Source of the DNA: Arthrobacter sp. SLBN-83
GTDB lineage: Bacteria; Actinomycetota; Actinomycetes; Actinomycetales; Micrococcaceae
DNA: 64,000 bases
Direction of reading: 5' to 3'
NCBI RefSeq assembly: GCF_006715285.1
Contig: NZ_VFMX01000001.1
Location: forward strand, 3,534,001 to 3,598,000
Positions within the stretch are counted from its first letter, which is position 1. Every line of letters starts with the position of its first letter. The notes under the pieces were generated by a model, which saw nothing but the letters and a program-made list of their open reading frames with translations, did no database searches and was not told the origin of the DNA. A program made the position numbers and the translations under genes. Positions 17,476-26,437 of the stretch are shown in pieces.

Positions 17476-18791
17476 GAGACAACCTCCACGGTGGTGATTT
17501 TGGACAGCTCGCGGCGGATGGCCAGCATCGCCGTGTAGGTGCAAAAGATCCGCTTCGGCTTGCCCCGGCCTTCCCTGACGAAGGCTGCCAGGGCGGCGGG
17601 GATCTCCGTTTCCACTGCTCTGAGGGGAACCTGGTCGTACTGCAGCCGCAGCGCCATGTCATAGGCCCGCGACCCGGTGATCATGTCCACGCCGCCCTCC
17701 CGGAGGGAATCGAACTCCACGTCCCAGAGCCAGGACATGTCGCGGCCGTCAGCGTAGTTGTCATTGATCGCGATCATGGTGGCGTAACCGCCGGCAGGGA
17801 ATGACTTCAGGCCAAGCCGGAAGCCGCTGGGGTTCTTCACGAGTACCAGGTCCAGCGGCTGGCCGTCCACGGTAAGGCTTTCACCGCGGCCAAAGGCGGG
17901 GGCCACCTTGGACAGCGCCTCGAGCAACGTGGCGTGGTCCGCCGTGGCGGCACCCGCGCCGCAGATGCTGCGGGCAAGGGTCAGGGCCGCAGCCGCATTG
18001 AAGATGTTGTACACGCCGCGCAGCTTCATCGCCGTGGTGACCCTACCGCCGTCGTACTCAAACTCGGCGCTGTCCGCGCCCACCTTTCGGAGCACGACGT
18101 CGGCAGCCGGCTTTTCCGGCAGGCCCGCCGGGGCGGGGCTCCCGGGAGCAGCCCGCATGTCGTCGTCGTTGGGAAAGGTCCCCAGCAGGGAGTCGTCAAG
18201 GCCGAAATACTTGACCTCCTGGCCCGTCAGGGTGTCCGCGATGCGTGCCACCCGCGGATCCTCACGGTTGAGGACCACGGTTCCGGTGGTCTTGGCGGCG
18301 ATGTGCTGCAGGAGCTGGGCGGTCTTGTCGATCTCGCCAAAACGGTCCAGCTGGTCGCGCAGCACGTTAAGGAGCAGGCAGTACCGGGGCGGGACACTGT
18401 TCACGAAATGGACTGCGTGGGCTTCGTCGAGTTCCAGGACGGCAATGTCCGCGTCCAGCCTGCCGCGCCAGTCCACTTCACCGAGGAGGGCTGCCGCCAC
18501 GCCGCGCGTGAAGTTGCTGCCGGTGCGGTTGGTGAAGACCTTCAGGCCCTGGCTTTCCAGCAGTTCCACCACCATTTTGGTGGTGGTGGTCTTGCCGTTG
18601 GTGCCGCTGACTACCGCCACGCCGTGGGGCAGGGTGGTGAGTGTCCGCCGCATGAACCCGGGATCGATTTTCTCGACCACCAGGCCCGGCAGGGCGGACC
18701 CGCCGCCCCGCAGCCGGGACACCCTGCGGACCAGCTTGCCGAGCGGAACACTGTAGAAGACCATGTTTTGAATATATCCCAGCAGCGGCAT
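17472..18791 (-). CDS. murT: Lipid II isoglutaminyl synthase, Mur-ligase subunit MurT
   Basis: A 439-residue Mur-ligase-like protein: ATP-binding loop [12 protein letters not shown], middle domain motifs [12 protein letters not shown] and VLNREDP, and the C-terminal DUF1727 domain with [19 protein letters not shown]. It activates the D-Glu carboxylate of lipid II with ATP for amidation by GatD ammonia. The Cys4 zinc ribbon that S. aureus MurT has in its middle domain is not seen; the matching region is [11 protein letters not shown] with no CxxC pair. The ATG at 18791 has AAAGG four bases upstream; ATG 18764 ([10 protein letters not shown]) fits homologues and is the alternative. Confidence 0.93.
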   Translation of the reverse strand: MPLLGYIQNMVFYSVPLGKLVRRVSRLRGGGSALPGLVVEKIDPGFMRRTLTTLPHGVAVVSGTNGKTTTTKMVVELLESQGLKVFTNRTGSNFTRGVAAALLGEVDWRGRLDADIAVLELDEAHAVHFVNSVPPRYCLLLNVLRDQLDRFGEIDKTAQLLQHIAAKTTGTVVLNREDPRVARIADTLTGQEVKYFGLDDSLLGTFPNDDDMRAAPGSPAPAGLPEKPAADVVLRKVGADSAEFEYDGGRVTTAMKLRGVYNIFNAAAALTLARSICGAGAATADHATLLEALSKVAPAFGRGESLTVDGQPLDLVLVKNPSGFRLGLKSFPAGGYATMIAINDNYADGRDMSWLWDVEFDSLREGGVDMITGSRAYDMALRLQYDQVPLRAVETEIPAALAAFVREGRGKPKRIFCTYTAMLAIRRELSKITTVEVVS

Positions 18792-18824
18792 GCAACCTTT
18801 GCCGGCAGCACGCCGGCGGCGTCG

Positions 18825-18848
18825 ACCATACGGCCCGGGCCGTATGCT
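18825..18848. promoter_or_regulatory. Divergent murT/pdxT promoter with 20-bp palindrome
   Basis: CATACGGCCCGGGCCGTATG (18827-18846) is a perfect palindrome. Its two ends form the start of opposing -10 elements: TATGCT (18843-18848) for pdxT and, on the other strand, TATGGT (18830-18825) for murT. The pdxT ATG lies 7 bases after its -10, so the pdxT message may be leaderless. Confidence 0.6.
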
Positions 18849-18854
18849 GGAAAG

Positions 18855-19565
18855 ATGACAAACCCCCCATCTGCTGCCCAGGCGCGCGTGGGGTCAGGCC
18901 TGAAAATCGGCGTGCTGGCCCTCCAGGGCGACTTCCGTGAGCACCTGCGTGCCGCGGAAGCGACCGGCGCCCAAGCCGTTCCCGTGCGCCGCCCGGAGGA
19001 ACTCGACGGCCTGGACGGCCTCATCATTCCGGGTGGCGAATCCACCGCCATCGATAAGCTGGCCCGGGCCTTCGACCTTGCCGACCCCCTCCGCAAATAC
19101 ATCGGCGAGGGCCTGCCCGTATACGGCTCCTGTGCAGGCATGATCCTGCTCGCGTCCGATATCGCGGATCCGGCAACCGATCTATCCGGTGCGCCCCAGC
19201 AGACCTTCGGCGGCCTTGACATCACTGTCCGCCGCAACGCCTTCGGCCGCCAGCGCGAGTCCTTCGAAACCGACCTGGACTTCAAGGGCCTGGACTTCAG
19301 TGCCACGGAATCGGGCGTGGATCCGGTGCATGCCGTCTTCATCCGCGGCCCTTGGGTGGAGCGGGTCGGGGAAGGCGTGGAGATCCTCGCGCAGGTGGAA
19401 CCGGCAGAGCCCGGCCAGGCTTCCCACGCCGCCCAGCTGCCCGGGGCGGCTAGAATTGTGGCAGTGCGTTCCGGCCAGCTGCTGGCCACCTCCTTCCATC
19501 CGGAAGTGACCGGCGAAAAACGCGTACACGAACTTTTTATCCGAATGATCAGAGGAGAAGCGTAA
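18855..19565 (+). CDS. pdxT: Pyridoxal 5'-phosphate synthase, glutaminase subunit PdxT
   Basis: A 236-residue class I glutamine amidotransferase. The sequence shows [13 protein letters not shown], the IIPGGEST loop, the nucleophile Cys in [12 protein letters not shown] and the His-Glu pair in [10 protein letters not shown]. It hydrolyses glutamine and channels ammonia to PdxS for PLP synthesis. The ATG at 18855 is chosen by homology; the frame stays open far upstream only because it runs antisense to murT. A TATGCT box ends 6 bases before the ATG. It is separated from yebC by only a few bases, as in M. tuberculosis. Confidence 0.96.
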   Translation: MTNPPSAAQARVGSGLKIGVLALQGDFREHLRAAEATGAQAVPVRRPEELDGLDGLIIPGGESTAIDKLARAFDLADPLRKYIGEGLPVYGSCAGMILLASDIADPATDLSGAPQQTFGGLDITVRRNAFGRQRESFETDLDFKGLDFSATESGVDPVHAVFIRGPWVERVGEGVEILAQVEPAEPGQASHAAQLPGAARIVAVRSGQLLATSFHPEVTGEKRVHELFIRMIRGEA

Positions 19566-19568
19566 AGC

Positions 19569-20324
19569 ATGTCAGGCCACTCCAAATGGGCTACGACCAA
19601 GCACAAAAAAGCCGTCATTGACGCCAGGCGTGCAAAGTCCTTCGCCAAGCTGATCAAGAACATCGAAGTTGCCGCCCGCATGGGTGGACCCGACATGGCC
19701 GGCAACCCCGGCCTCGAACTGGCTGTGACCAAGGCCAAGAAGACCTCGGTTCCCAACGACAACATCGACCGCGCCATCAAGCGTGGCGCCGGCCTTACCG
19801 GCGAAGTGGTGGACTACACCGAAATCATGTACGAGGCCCGCGGCCCGCAGGGTTCTGCCCTCCTCATCGAGTGCCTTACCGACAACAAGAACCGCGCAGC
19901 TTCCGAGGTCCGCCTGGCCATCTCGCGCAACGGCGGCACCATTGCCGACCCCGGTTCGGTCAGCTACCTCTTCACCCGCAAGGGCGTGGTGAACCTGCCC
20001 AAGAACGGCCTGAGCGAGGACGACGTCCTGATGGCCGTCCTGGATGCCGGAGCCGAGGAAGTCAAGGACAACGGGGAGACCTTCGAGATCCACTCGGAGC
20101 CCGGCGACCTGCAGGCCATCCGTGAAGCGCTGAAGGAAGCCGGCATTGAATACGACACGGACGAAGTTGAGTTCGTGCCCTCGATGCAGGTGGAGCTGGA
20201 TGTTGACGGCGCCCGCAAGTTCCTGAAGCTGGCCGATGCCCTCGAGGACCTCGACGACGTCCAGAACGTGTACAGCAACGCCGACCTCAGCGACGACGTC
20301 CAGGCCGCCCTGGAATCCGAGTGA
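19569..20324 (+). CDS. YebC/PmpR-family DNA-binding/translation-related protein
   Basis: A 251-residue protein with the diagnostic N-terminus [15 protein letters not shown] and conserved blocks [24 protein letters not shown] and [14 protein letters not shown]. YebC-family members have been described as transcriptional regulators and, more recently, as factors easing translation of proline-rich stretches; which applies here cannot be told from sequence. It starts 3 bases after pdxT and precedes ruvC, the same order as in Mycobacterium. Confidence 0.95.
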   Translation: MSGHSKWATTKHKKAVIDARRAKSFAKLIKNIEVAARMGGPDMAGNPGLELAVTKAKKTSVPNDNIDRAIKRGAGLTGEVVDYTEIMYEARGPQGSALLIECLTDNKNRAASEVRLAISRNGGTIADPGSVSYLFTRKGVVNLPKNGLSEDDVLMAVLDAGAEEVKDNGETFEIHSEPGDLQAIREALKEAGIEYDTDEVEFVPSMQVELDVDGARKFLKLADALEDLDDVQNVYSNADLSDDVQAALESE

Positions 20325-20389
20325 CGTTCCACCTTGCCCGCTAGTCCGCAGGAGCTGGGGCCGGGGTCCCCGGCCGGAGCGGAGTACAA

Positions 20390-20968
20390 GTGACCCTCCG
20401 TGTCCTGGGCGTTGATCCCGGCCTCACCCGTTGCGGTATTGGCGTGGTGGATGTGGAACGGAACCGGCGCGCCAGCATGGTGGCCGTCGGCGTCGTGGGC
20501 ACGTCCCCGGACGAGACCCTCGACCGCCGGTTGCTGGTGATCGCCACAGCCATCGACGAGTGGCTGGACCGCTACGAGCCGGAGGTCCTCGCCGTCGAAC
20601 GCGTTTTCTCGCAGCTCAATGTGAGCACGGTGATGGGGGTGGCCCAGGCCTCCGGCGTGGTAATCGCTGCGGCGGCCCGGCGGGGAATCCCGGTTGCCCT
20701 GCACACGCCGTCGGAGGTAAAGGCAGCTGTCACCGGCAGCGGATCCTCCAATAAGGAGGCGGTGACCAAGCTGGTCACCAAGATTCTCCGGCTGGACGCC
20801 CCTCCGCGCCCCGCCGATGCGGCCGACGCGCTGGCTCTGGCCATCACGCATGCGTGGCGCGCCGGTAGCGGTGCCGCCGTGGCCACGACCGGCCCCGGCA
20901 ACTCATCCCTGACGCCTGCCCAGCGTGCGTGGGCCGAAGCGGAGGCGAAGGCGCGCCGCGCACGCTGA
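20390..20968 (+). CDS. ruvC: Holliday junction endonuclease RuvC
   Basis: A 192-residue RNase H-fold nuclease. Four acidic catalytic residues are visible: Asp in [10 protein letters not shown], Glu in VLAVERVF and two Asp in [11 protein letters not shown]. It cuts Holliday junctions symmetrically after RuvAB branch migration. The GTG start gives [13 protein letters not shown]-terminal extension of about 25 residues is rich in Ala and Lys/Arg. It heads a ruvC-ruvA-ruvB order but has an 89-base gap before ruvA. Confidence 0.96.
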   Translation: MTLRVLGVDPGLTRCGIGVVDVERNRRASMVAVGVVGTSPDETLDRRLLVIATAIDEWLDRYEPEVLAVERVFSQLNVSTVMGVAQASGVVIAAAARRGIPVALHTPSEVKAAVTGSGSSNKEAVTKLVTKILRLDAPPRPADAADALALAITHAWRAGSGAAVATTGPGNSSLTPAQRAWAEAEAKARRAR

Positions 20969-20993
20969 TTGTCCCTGCCGCTTGCTAGGGTAT

Positions 20994-21009
20994 TCGTAGA
21001 TATGTTCGG
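20994..21009. promoter_or_regulatory. Possible degenerate LexA box before ruvA
   Basis: TCGTAGATATGTTCGG matches the TCGAAC-N4-GTTCGA consensus at 9 of 12 fixed positions, with the right half nearly intact. It lies 48 bases before the ruvA start, in the only sizeable gap of the ruv cluster. SOS control of ruvAB is known in other bacteria. Confidence 0.45.
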
Positions 21010-21057
21010 ATAGCCGGGCCCCGCCCTTGGGGCCCGCAGTACCACGGGAGCCCGGCC

Positions 21058-21702
21058 TTGATCAGTTTCCTCCGCGGAACGGTAGCGCACGTTGGCCTGT
21101 CAACGGCCGTGATTGACCTCAACGGCGCCGGGATGAGCGTGTACGCCACCCCGCAGACCCTCAGCCGCCTCCGCGTCGGTGAAGAGGGAAAGGTGTTCAC
21201 CTCGCTGATCGTGCGCGAGGACTCCCTCACGCTCTTCGGGTTCGCGGACGACGACGAGCGTGAGGTTTTCGAGATCCTGCTGAGCGTCAGCGGCGTCGGC
21301 CCCCGGCTTGCCCTCGCCGTCCTGGCCGTCCACGATCCCGAGGCCATCCGCGTGGCGGCGCATACGGGAGACAGCAAGACCTTCACCAAGGTCCCCGGGA
21401 TCGGTCCCAAGGTCGCGGGCAGGATTGTCCTGGAGCTCGCAGGAAAGCTCGTTCCGCAGGGAACCGCGCCCGCTGCCGGGGCCGGCACCCCGGCCGAAGC
21501 CGCCTGGAAGCCCCAGGTGGTGGCCGCCATGACCAGCCTGGGCTGGTCCGAGAAGGACGCCTCCGCCAGCATCGACAAAGCGCTGGCCGACGAACCCGAA
21601 GTGTCCTTCCGCGGCAACGTTCCCGAGATCCTCCGCACCACGCTCCGGTGGCTGGGCCAGGACGGCGCCCGGGCCGGCAACCGTGTAGGCACCCGTGGCT
21701 GA
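21058..21702 (+). CDS. ruvA: Holliday junction branch-migration protein RuvA
   Basis: A 214-residue protein with N-terminal OB fold ([12 protein letters not shown]), two helix-hairpin-helix motifs ([12 protein letters not shown] and [15 protein letters not shown]) and a C-terminal RuvB-binding domain ([14 protein letters not shown]), joined by an Ala/Gly/Pro linker. RuvA tetramers hold the four-way junction for the RuvB motor. The start codon is TTG at 21058, set by homology. Its 3' end overlaps ruvB by 8 bases. Confidence 0.95.
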   Translation: MISFLRGTVAHVGLSTAVIDLNGAGMSVYATPQTLSRLRVGEEGKVFTSLIVREDSLTLFGFADDDEREVFEILLSVSGVGPRLALAVLAVHDPEAIRVAAHTGDSKTFTKVPGIGPKVAGRIVLELAGKLVPQGTAPAAGAGTPAEAAWKPQVVAAMTSLGWSEKDASASIDKALADEPEVSFRGNVPEILRTTLRWLGQDGARAGNRVGTRG

Positions 21703-22780
21703 ACCCTCACTGGTTGCCGCGGGGGAGGAGCCGGAAGAGCGCGCCATTGAGGCGGCGCTGCGGCCCAAGAACCTGGACGACTTTGTTGGCCAGCACCGGG
21801 TACGCAAGCAGTTGTCCTTGGTGTTGCAGGCCTCCCGGATGCGCGGGCGCACTGCGGACCACGTGCTGTTCTCAGGGCCGCCCGGCCTGGGCAAGACCAC
21901 CCTCGCCATGATCGTGGCGGCCGAGATGAACGCCCCGCTGCGCCTCAGCAGCGGACCTGCCATCCAGCACGCCGGCGACCTCGCGGCCATCCTGTCCTCG
22001 CTCTCCGAAGGCGAGGTCCTGTTCCTCGACGAAATCCACCGCATGTCCCGGCCCGCCGAGGAAATGCTCTACATGGCCATGGAGGACTTCCGCGTCGACA
22101 TCGTCGTGGGCAAGGGTGCCGGCGCCACCGCGATTCCACTGGAACTGCCGCCGTTCACCCTGGTAGGTGCCACCACCCGTGCCGGTTTGCTGCCGGGGCC
22201 GCTGCGCGACCGGTTCGGCTTTACCGGGCACCTTGAGTTTTACTCGGTTCCCGAGCTGGAACTGGTCCTGCGCCGATCCGCCGGCCTGCTGGACCTGAAG
22301 GTCAATTCCGCCGGATTCGCTGAGATCGCAGGCCGTTCCCGCGGTACGCCACGTATCGCCAACCGCCTGCTGCGCCGTGTCCGGGACTGGGCGCTGGTGC
22401 ACGGCATCGAACAAATCGACGCCAGGGCCGCTTCCGCTGCCCTGGACATGTATGAAGTGGACAAGAAAGGGCTGGACCGGCTGGACCGGGCCGTCCTGGA
22501 GGCCCTCATCACCAAATTCGGCGGCGGCCCGGTGGGCCTTTCCACCCTCGCCATTGCCGTGGGCGAGGAAACCGAAACAGTGGAAACCGTCGCCGAACCC
22601 TTCCTGGTCCGCGAAGGCCTGCTGGGCCGGACACCCCGCGGCAGGATCGCGCTGGCGCCCGCATGGACGCATCTGGGCTACGCCATCCCGTCCAACGTGT
22701 TTGCGCAGGAGCAGCTGGACCTCTTCGAGCCCGGCGGGGACGCTTCCGCAGCAGGGGAATGGGCCCCGGAGGGCCAGTAG
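21695..22780 (+). CDS. ruvB: Holliday junction branch-migration ATPase RuvB
   Basis: A 361-residue AAA+ motor. Walker A is [12 protein letters not shown], Walker B is [10 protein letters not shown], sensor 1 is LVGATTRAG, and the arginine finger lies in PLRDRFGF. The C-terminal winged helix includes [17 protein letters not shown]. It drives branch migration of junctions held by RuvA. The GTG start overlaps ruvA, so both are expressed together. Confidence 0.97.
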   Translation: MAEPSLVAAGEEPEERAIEAALRPKNLDDFVGQHRVRKQLSLVLQASRMRGRTADHVLFSGPPGLGKTTLAMIVAAEMNAPLRLSSGPAIQHAGDLAAILSSLSEGEVLFLDEIHRMSRPAEEMLYMAMEDFRVDIVVGKGAGATAIPLELPPFTLVGATTRAGLLPGPLRDRFGFTGHLEFYSVPELELVLRRSAGLLDLKVNSAGFAEIAGRSRGTPRIANRLLRRVRDWALVHGIEQIDARAASAALDMYEVDKKGLDRLDRAVLEALITKFGGGPVGLSTLAIAVGEETETVETVAEPFLVREGLLGRTPRGRIALAPAWTHLGYAIPSNVFAQEQLDLFEPGGDASAAGEWAPEGQ

Positions 22781-22980
22781 CAGGCTCCCTTCAGCTTTTC
22801 CCTTTAGACTGGTATGACGCCCGGCACGTTCGGGTCTTTGTTTCGCGGGTGGCCCTGACGCCCCCGTCGCTTGGGGAAGGAAAAGTCAGGCCCTCTGCCT
22901 GCATCACCAGCCCGCCCCGGCCGAAGCGAAGCCGACGTCGCTGGAAAACCAGCTGTACCAGAAAAAGAACGGAATTCCCC

Positions 22981-23397
22981 TTGGATCCAATGTCAATTCT
23001 CCTGTTCGTCATGCTCGGCGTGTTCATCTTCATGATGTTCCGCCGCAACAAGAAGACGCAGCAGCAGCAGGCAGAGCTCCAGTCGAAGTTTGGCCCGGGC
23101 GTGGAGGTCATGACCAGTTTTGGCCTTTTCGGCCGGATCGTGGACATCGACGAGGCCGATAACAAGGTCACCCTTGAACTTTCCCCCGGCAACCTGGCCA
23201 CGGTCCACCGCCAGGCCGTCACCAAGGTCATCGAGCCTGCCGTGGAAACCCCCGCCGAGCCCGCCGCTGCTTCCCCAGTGGTACCGGACGATGCTTCCTC
23301 CCTCACCACCCCCGAGACCGGAAGCACCGCCACCGGCGCGGAGACTCCGGAAGAAACCCTGAAGCGCCTCAACGACGAGGGCAAGAAGGACAGCTAG
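22981..23397 (+). CDS. yajC: Preprotein translocase auxiliary subunit YajC
   Basis: A small protein with one N-terminal membrane helix (SILLFVMLGVFIFMMF), a positively charged RRNKKTQQQQ stretch and the conserved GVEVMTSFGLFGRI cytoplasmic domain, then an acidic Ala/Pro/Thr-rich tail. YajC associates with SecDF at the Sec translocon. A TTG at 22981 with GGA ten bases upstream, or the ATG at 22990, could be the start. The 200-base gap after ruvB holds a TAGACT -10-like box at 22805 but no other clear feature. Confidence 0.92.
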   Translation: MDPMSILLFVMLGVFIFMMFRRNKKTQQQQAELQSKFGPGVEVMTSFGLFGRIVDIDEADNKVTLELSPGNLATVHRQAVTKVIEPAVETPAEPAAASPVVPDDASSLTTPETGSTATGAETPEETLKRLNDEGKKDS

Positions 23398-23435
23398 GCC
23401 CGCTGGCCCCTCTCCTCCCTCTACCGCTGCGGACC

Positions 23436-23469
23436 ACCGCCGGCGCGGGCCACAGCCTGCGCCGGCGGT
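23436..23469. other. Strong hairpin between yajC and secD
   Basis: ACCGCCGGCGCGGG (23436-23449) pairs with CCTGCGCCGGCGGT (23456-23469): 14 bp with one G-U and a 6-base loop. No T-run follows, so it could be an mRNA-processing or attenuation structure that sets yajC against secDF levels. Confidence 0.5.
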
Positions 23470-23497
23470 TCCTCCGCGAATAAGAGAAAGATCGACA

Positions 23498-25255
23498 ATG
23501 GCACGAACTGGCCGCAATAAGCCGGGGCTCCGCGTCCTGGTCTGGCTCGGCGTACTCCTGGCGGCTCTGACCGCCGTCCTGGCCGGCGGCACCATCGCCG
23601 GACAGGCCAGCTGGGCACCCAAACTTGCCCTTGACCTTGAGGGCGGCACCCAGATGATCCTCGCCCCCAAGGTGGAGGGCGGATCGGACATCAACGAGCA
23701 GCAGCTCAACCAGGCCGTGGCGATCATCCGCCAGCGCGTTGACGGCTCTGGCGTCTCCGAGGCCGAAATCAGCACCCAGTCCGGGCGCAACGTGGTGGTC
23801 AGCCTTCCCGGCACGCCCTCCGCCGAAACCCGGAACTTGATCCAGGCCTCCGCCGACATGAACTTCCGCCCCGTCCTGCTGAACGGCGACGGCGCAGCAG
23901 TGCCCCCGGAGAAGCAGACTCCAGAGGACCAGCTGCCCAAGCCGACTGCCGCCCCGGCCAACAGCAGCGACACCAACTGGATCACGCCAGAGATCTACAA
24001 GCAGTTCGAGGCATTGGACTGCAACAGCGCCGCCGCCGAAAAGTCGCAGCGGTCAGATCCCACCAAGCCGCTTGTCACCTGCGAGCCTGCCACCGACAAG
24101 TCCCCGGCGATCAAATACATCCTGGGTCCCGTGGAGGTTAAGGGCAGCAACATCGTCACGTCCAGCTTCCAGCTGCAGCAGGGCGCCCAGGGTGCGGTGA
24201 CCAATGACTGGGCCGTCAACATCCAGTTCGACGCCGACGGTACCGCGAAGTTCAAAGAGGTCACCGAGCGCCTGAACCAGTTCTACACGGCCGCCGGCGG
24301 GCAGTCGGGCAGCGACCCCAAGGCGCAGTTCGCCATCGTCCTGGACGACCAGGTCATCTCCGCGCCACGTGCGCTGGCCGTCATCACCGACGGACGTCCG
24401 CAGATCACCGGCGGGTTCACCGAGCAGACCGCCAAGGCGCTGTCCGACCAGCTGAAGTTCGGCGCCCTTCCCATCAGCTTCGACATCCAGAGCGAACAGC
24501 AGATTTCCGCCACCCTGGGTGGGGAGCAGTTGCGCATGGGCCTGTTGGCCGGCCTGATCGGGCTCCTGCTCGTGGTGGTCTACTCGCTGTTCCAGTACCG
24601 TGCCCTGGGCTTCGTCACCATTGCATCCCTGGTAGTGGCCGGTGCACTCACCTACCTCGCCATTGCCATTCTCGGTTGGACGGAAAACTACCGCCTGTCC
24701 CTTGCAGGCGTCGCGGGCATTATCGTGGCCATCGGCCAGACGGCCGACTCGTTCATCGTCTACTTCGAACGCATCCGCGACGAACTGCGTGAAGGGCGCG
24801 GCCTGGTCTCCGCCGTCGAAAACGGCTGGAAGCGGGCCAAGCGCACCGTCCTGGCCTCCAAAGCGGTCAACCTGCTGGCCGCGCTGGTCCTCTACTTCGT
24901 TGCCGTGGGCAACGTGCGCGGGTTCGCCTTCACCCTGGGGCTGACCGCCATCGCCGACCTCATCGTGGTGTTCATGTTCACCCACCCCACGCTGCAGCTC
25001 TTGGCCCGCACCCGCTTCTTCGGAGAAGGCCACAAGTTCTCCGGCCTGGACCCCGAACGCTTGGGCGCGGCGCCGCTGTACCGCGGTGCCGGGCGGATCC
25101 GGACCCCGGAGGACCGGCCTGTGGTGGTCCGCAGCAAGAACACCGGCGCGGCGGCCGAGGCCGAGCGCCGCATGACCATCGCCGAACGGCGCCTGGCAGA
25201 AAAGCAGGAACAGCTGGCTGGCTCGTCCAAGACCTCCGCAAAGGAGAACAAGTAA
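23498..25255 (+). CDS. secD: Protein translocase subunit SecD
   Basis: A 585-residue RND-type membrane protein: one N-terminal helix, a large extracytoplasmic domain opened by LALDLEGGTQMIL and containing IIRQRVDGSGVSEAEI, and a C-terminal bundle of five helices (RMGLLAGLIGLLLVVVYSLF and after). SecDF uses the proton gradient to pull exported proteins out of SecYEG. The extracytoplasmic domain has a longer insert (DGAAVPPEKQTPEDQLPKP and after) that is Pro/Ser-rich. A charged cytoplasmic tail of about 70 residues ends the protein. Its stop overlaps the secF ATG (TAATG). Confidence 0.96.
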   Translation: MARTGRNKPGLRVLVWLGVLLAALTAVLAGGTIAGQASWAPKLALDLEGGTQMILAPKVEGGSDINEQQLNQAVAIIRQRVDGSGVSEAEISTQSGRNVVVSLPGTPSAETRNLIQASADMNFRPVLLNGDGAAVPPEKQTPEDQLPKPTAAPANSSDTNWITPEIYKQFEALDCNSAAAEKSQRSDPTKPLVTCEPATDKSPAIKYILGPVEVKGSNIVTSSFQLQQGAQGAVTNDWAVNIQFDADGTAKFKEVTERLNQFYTAAGGQSGSDPKAQFAIVLDDQVISAPRALAVITDGRPQITGGFTEQTAKALSDQLKFGALPISFDIQSEQQISATLGGEQLRMGLLAGLIGLLLVVVYSLFQYRALGFVTIASLVVAGALTYLAIAILGWTENYRLSLAGVAGIIVAIGQTADSFIVYFERIRDELREGRGLVSAVENGWKRAKRTVLASKAVNLLAALVLYFVAVGNVRGFAFTLGLTAIADLIVVFMFTHPTLQLLARTRFFGEGHKFSGLDPERLGAAPLYRGAGRIRTPEDRPVVVRSKNTGAAAEAERRMTIAERRLAEKQEQLAGSSKTSAKENK

Positions 25256-26271
25256 TGTCAGGCTTCGCCACTTTCGGCAACGAGCTTTACTCGGGCAAGC
25301 GCTCCTACGACTTCGTCGGCGCCAAGAAGATCTGGTTCATCATCGCCGCGGTGGGCGTGGCGCTGTCCATCATCATTCCGTTGGCCAAGGGCGGCTTCAA
25401 CCTCGGCATCGAGTTCCGTGGCGGCTCTGAATTCACCGTCTCCAACGTCAAGACCACCGATGCCACCATCGGTGAGAAAGCCGTCACCGATGTTGTGTCC
25501 GGCAGCGTACCCCGTGTGGCAAACGTGGCCGGCAACACCATGCGCATCCAGACGGACAAACTTACGGATGACGAGACCCTCAAGATCAAGCAGGGCCTCA
25601 CCAGCGCCTATGGCGTTACGGACAACGAGGTGACATCCACGTTCGTCGGCCCCACCTGGGGTGCTGACGTGACAAAGCAGGCGCTGATCGGCCTGGTGGT
25701 ATTCGTGCTGCTCGCGGCGCTCCTCATGGCCCTCTACTTCCGCACCTGGAAGATGTCCCTGTCGGCGCTTGCCGGCATGGCGGTGACCATGTTCATCACC
25801 GCCGGGGTCTACGCCCTGAGCGATTTTGAGGTGACTCCGTCAGCCATCATCGGTTTCCTGACCGTGCTCAGCTACTCCCTGTACGACACGGTGGTGGTCT
25901 TCGACAAAATCCGCGAAAACACGTCCGGCATCGACGCGTCCACGCGCCGGACCTTCGCTGAGGAAGTCAACCTGGCGGTCAACCAGACGCTGGTGCGCTC
26001 CATCAACACCATGATGGTGGCCATCCTCCCTGTGGGGGCCATCCTGTTCATCGGGGCCGGACTCCTGGGCGCAGGAACCCTGCGCGACCTGTCCCTGGCA
26101 CTGTTCGTCGGGATCCTGATCGGTACGGCGGCTACCATCTTCGTGGCCGCACCGATGTACGCCTGGCTCCGCCAGGGCGAACCGGACTTGGTCAAGCAGG
26201 CGCGGCGCGTCCAGCAGCGCCGCGCCGGGGCAGCAGAGCGGTCAGCTCCGGCAGCGCCGGCGAAAGCCTGA
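25255..26271 (+). CDS. secF: Protein translocase subunit SecF
   Basis: A 338-residue partner of SecD with the same topology in shorter form: first helix, FNLGIEFRGGSEF motif, then five helices with SYSLYDTVVVFDKIREN near the fourth. It completes the SecDF export motor. One base is shared with the secD stop. The C-terminus is Arg/Ala-rich. A GC-rich hairpin follows 52 bases later. Confidence 0.96.
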   Translation: MSGFATFGNELYSGKRSYDFVGAKKIWFIIAAVGVALSIIIPLAKGGFNLGIEFRGGSEFTVSNVKTTDATIGEKAVTDVVSGSVPRVANVAGNTMRIQTDKLTDDETLKIKQGLTSAYGVTDNEVTSTFVGPTWGADVTKQALIGLVVFVLLAALLMALYFRTWKMSLSALAGMAVTMFITAGVYALSDFEVTPSAIIGFLTVLSYSLYDTVVVFDKIRENTSGIDASTRRTFAEEVNLAVNQTLVRSINTMMVAILPVGAILFIGAGLLGAGTLRDLSLALFVGILIGTAATIFVAAPMYAWLRQGEPDLVKQARRVQQRRAGAAERSAPAAPAKA

Positions 26272-26323
26272 CCGGCAACCGCGGAGCCTGGCGGGCAGCC
26301 GCAGGCAGCTGTAAAGCCATCAA

Positions 26324-26358
26324 GGGCCGGGTGACGCAGACCATGCGTCGCCCGGCCC
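26324..26358 (+). terminator. GC-rich terminator hairpin after secF
   Basis: GGGCCGGGTGACGCA (26324-26338) pairs with TGCGTCGCCCGGCCC (26344-26358) over 15 bp with one G-U and a 5-base loop. The T-run is poor (CTGACTATTCT), as is common in high-GC actinobacteria. Confidence 0.7.
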
Positions 26359-26437
26359 TGACTATTCTGTCCCGGTTATAAAAGTGGCCGCCCGGAGGAA
26401 TAGACTGGGTAATTAAAACGTGGTGAGGGGTGCTTCA

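Noticed and set aside
17934-18854. Upstream extension of the pdxT frame through murT
   Set aside because: The extra 307 codons run antisense to murT and have no similarity to PdxT; homology and the -10 place the start at 18855.
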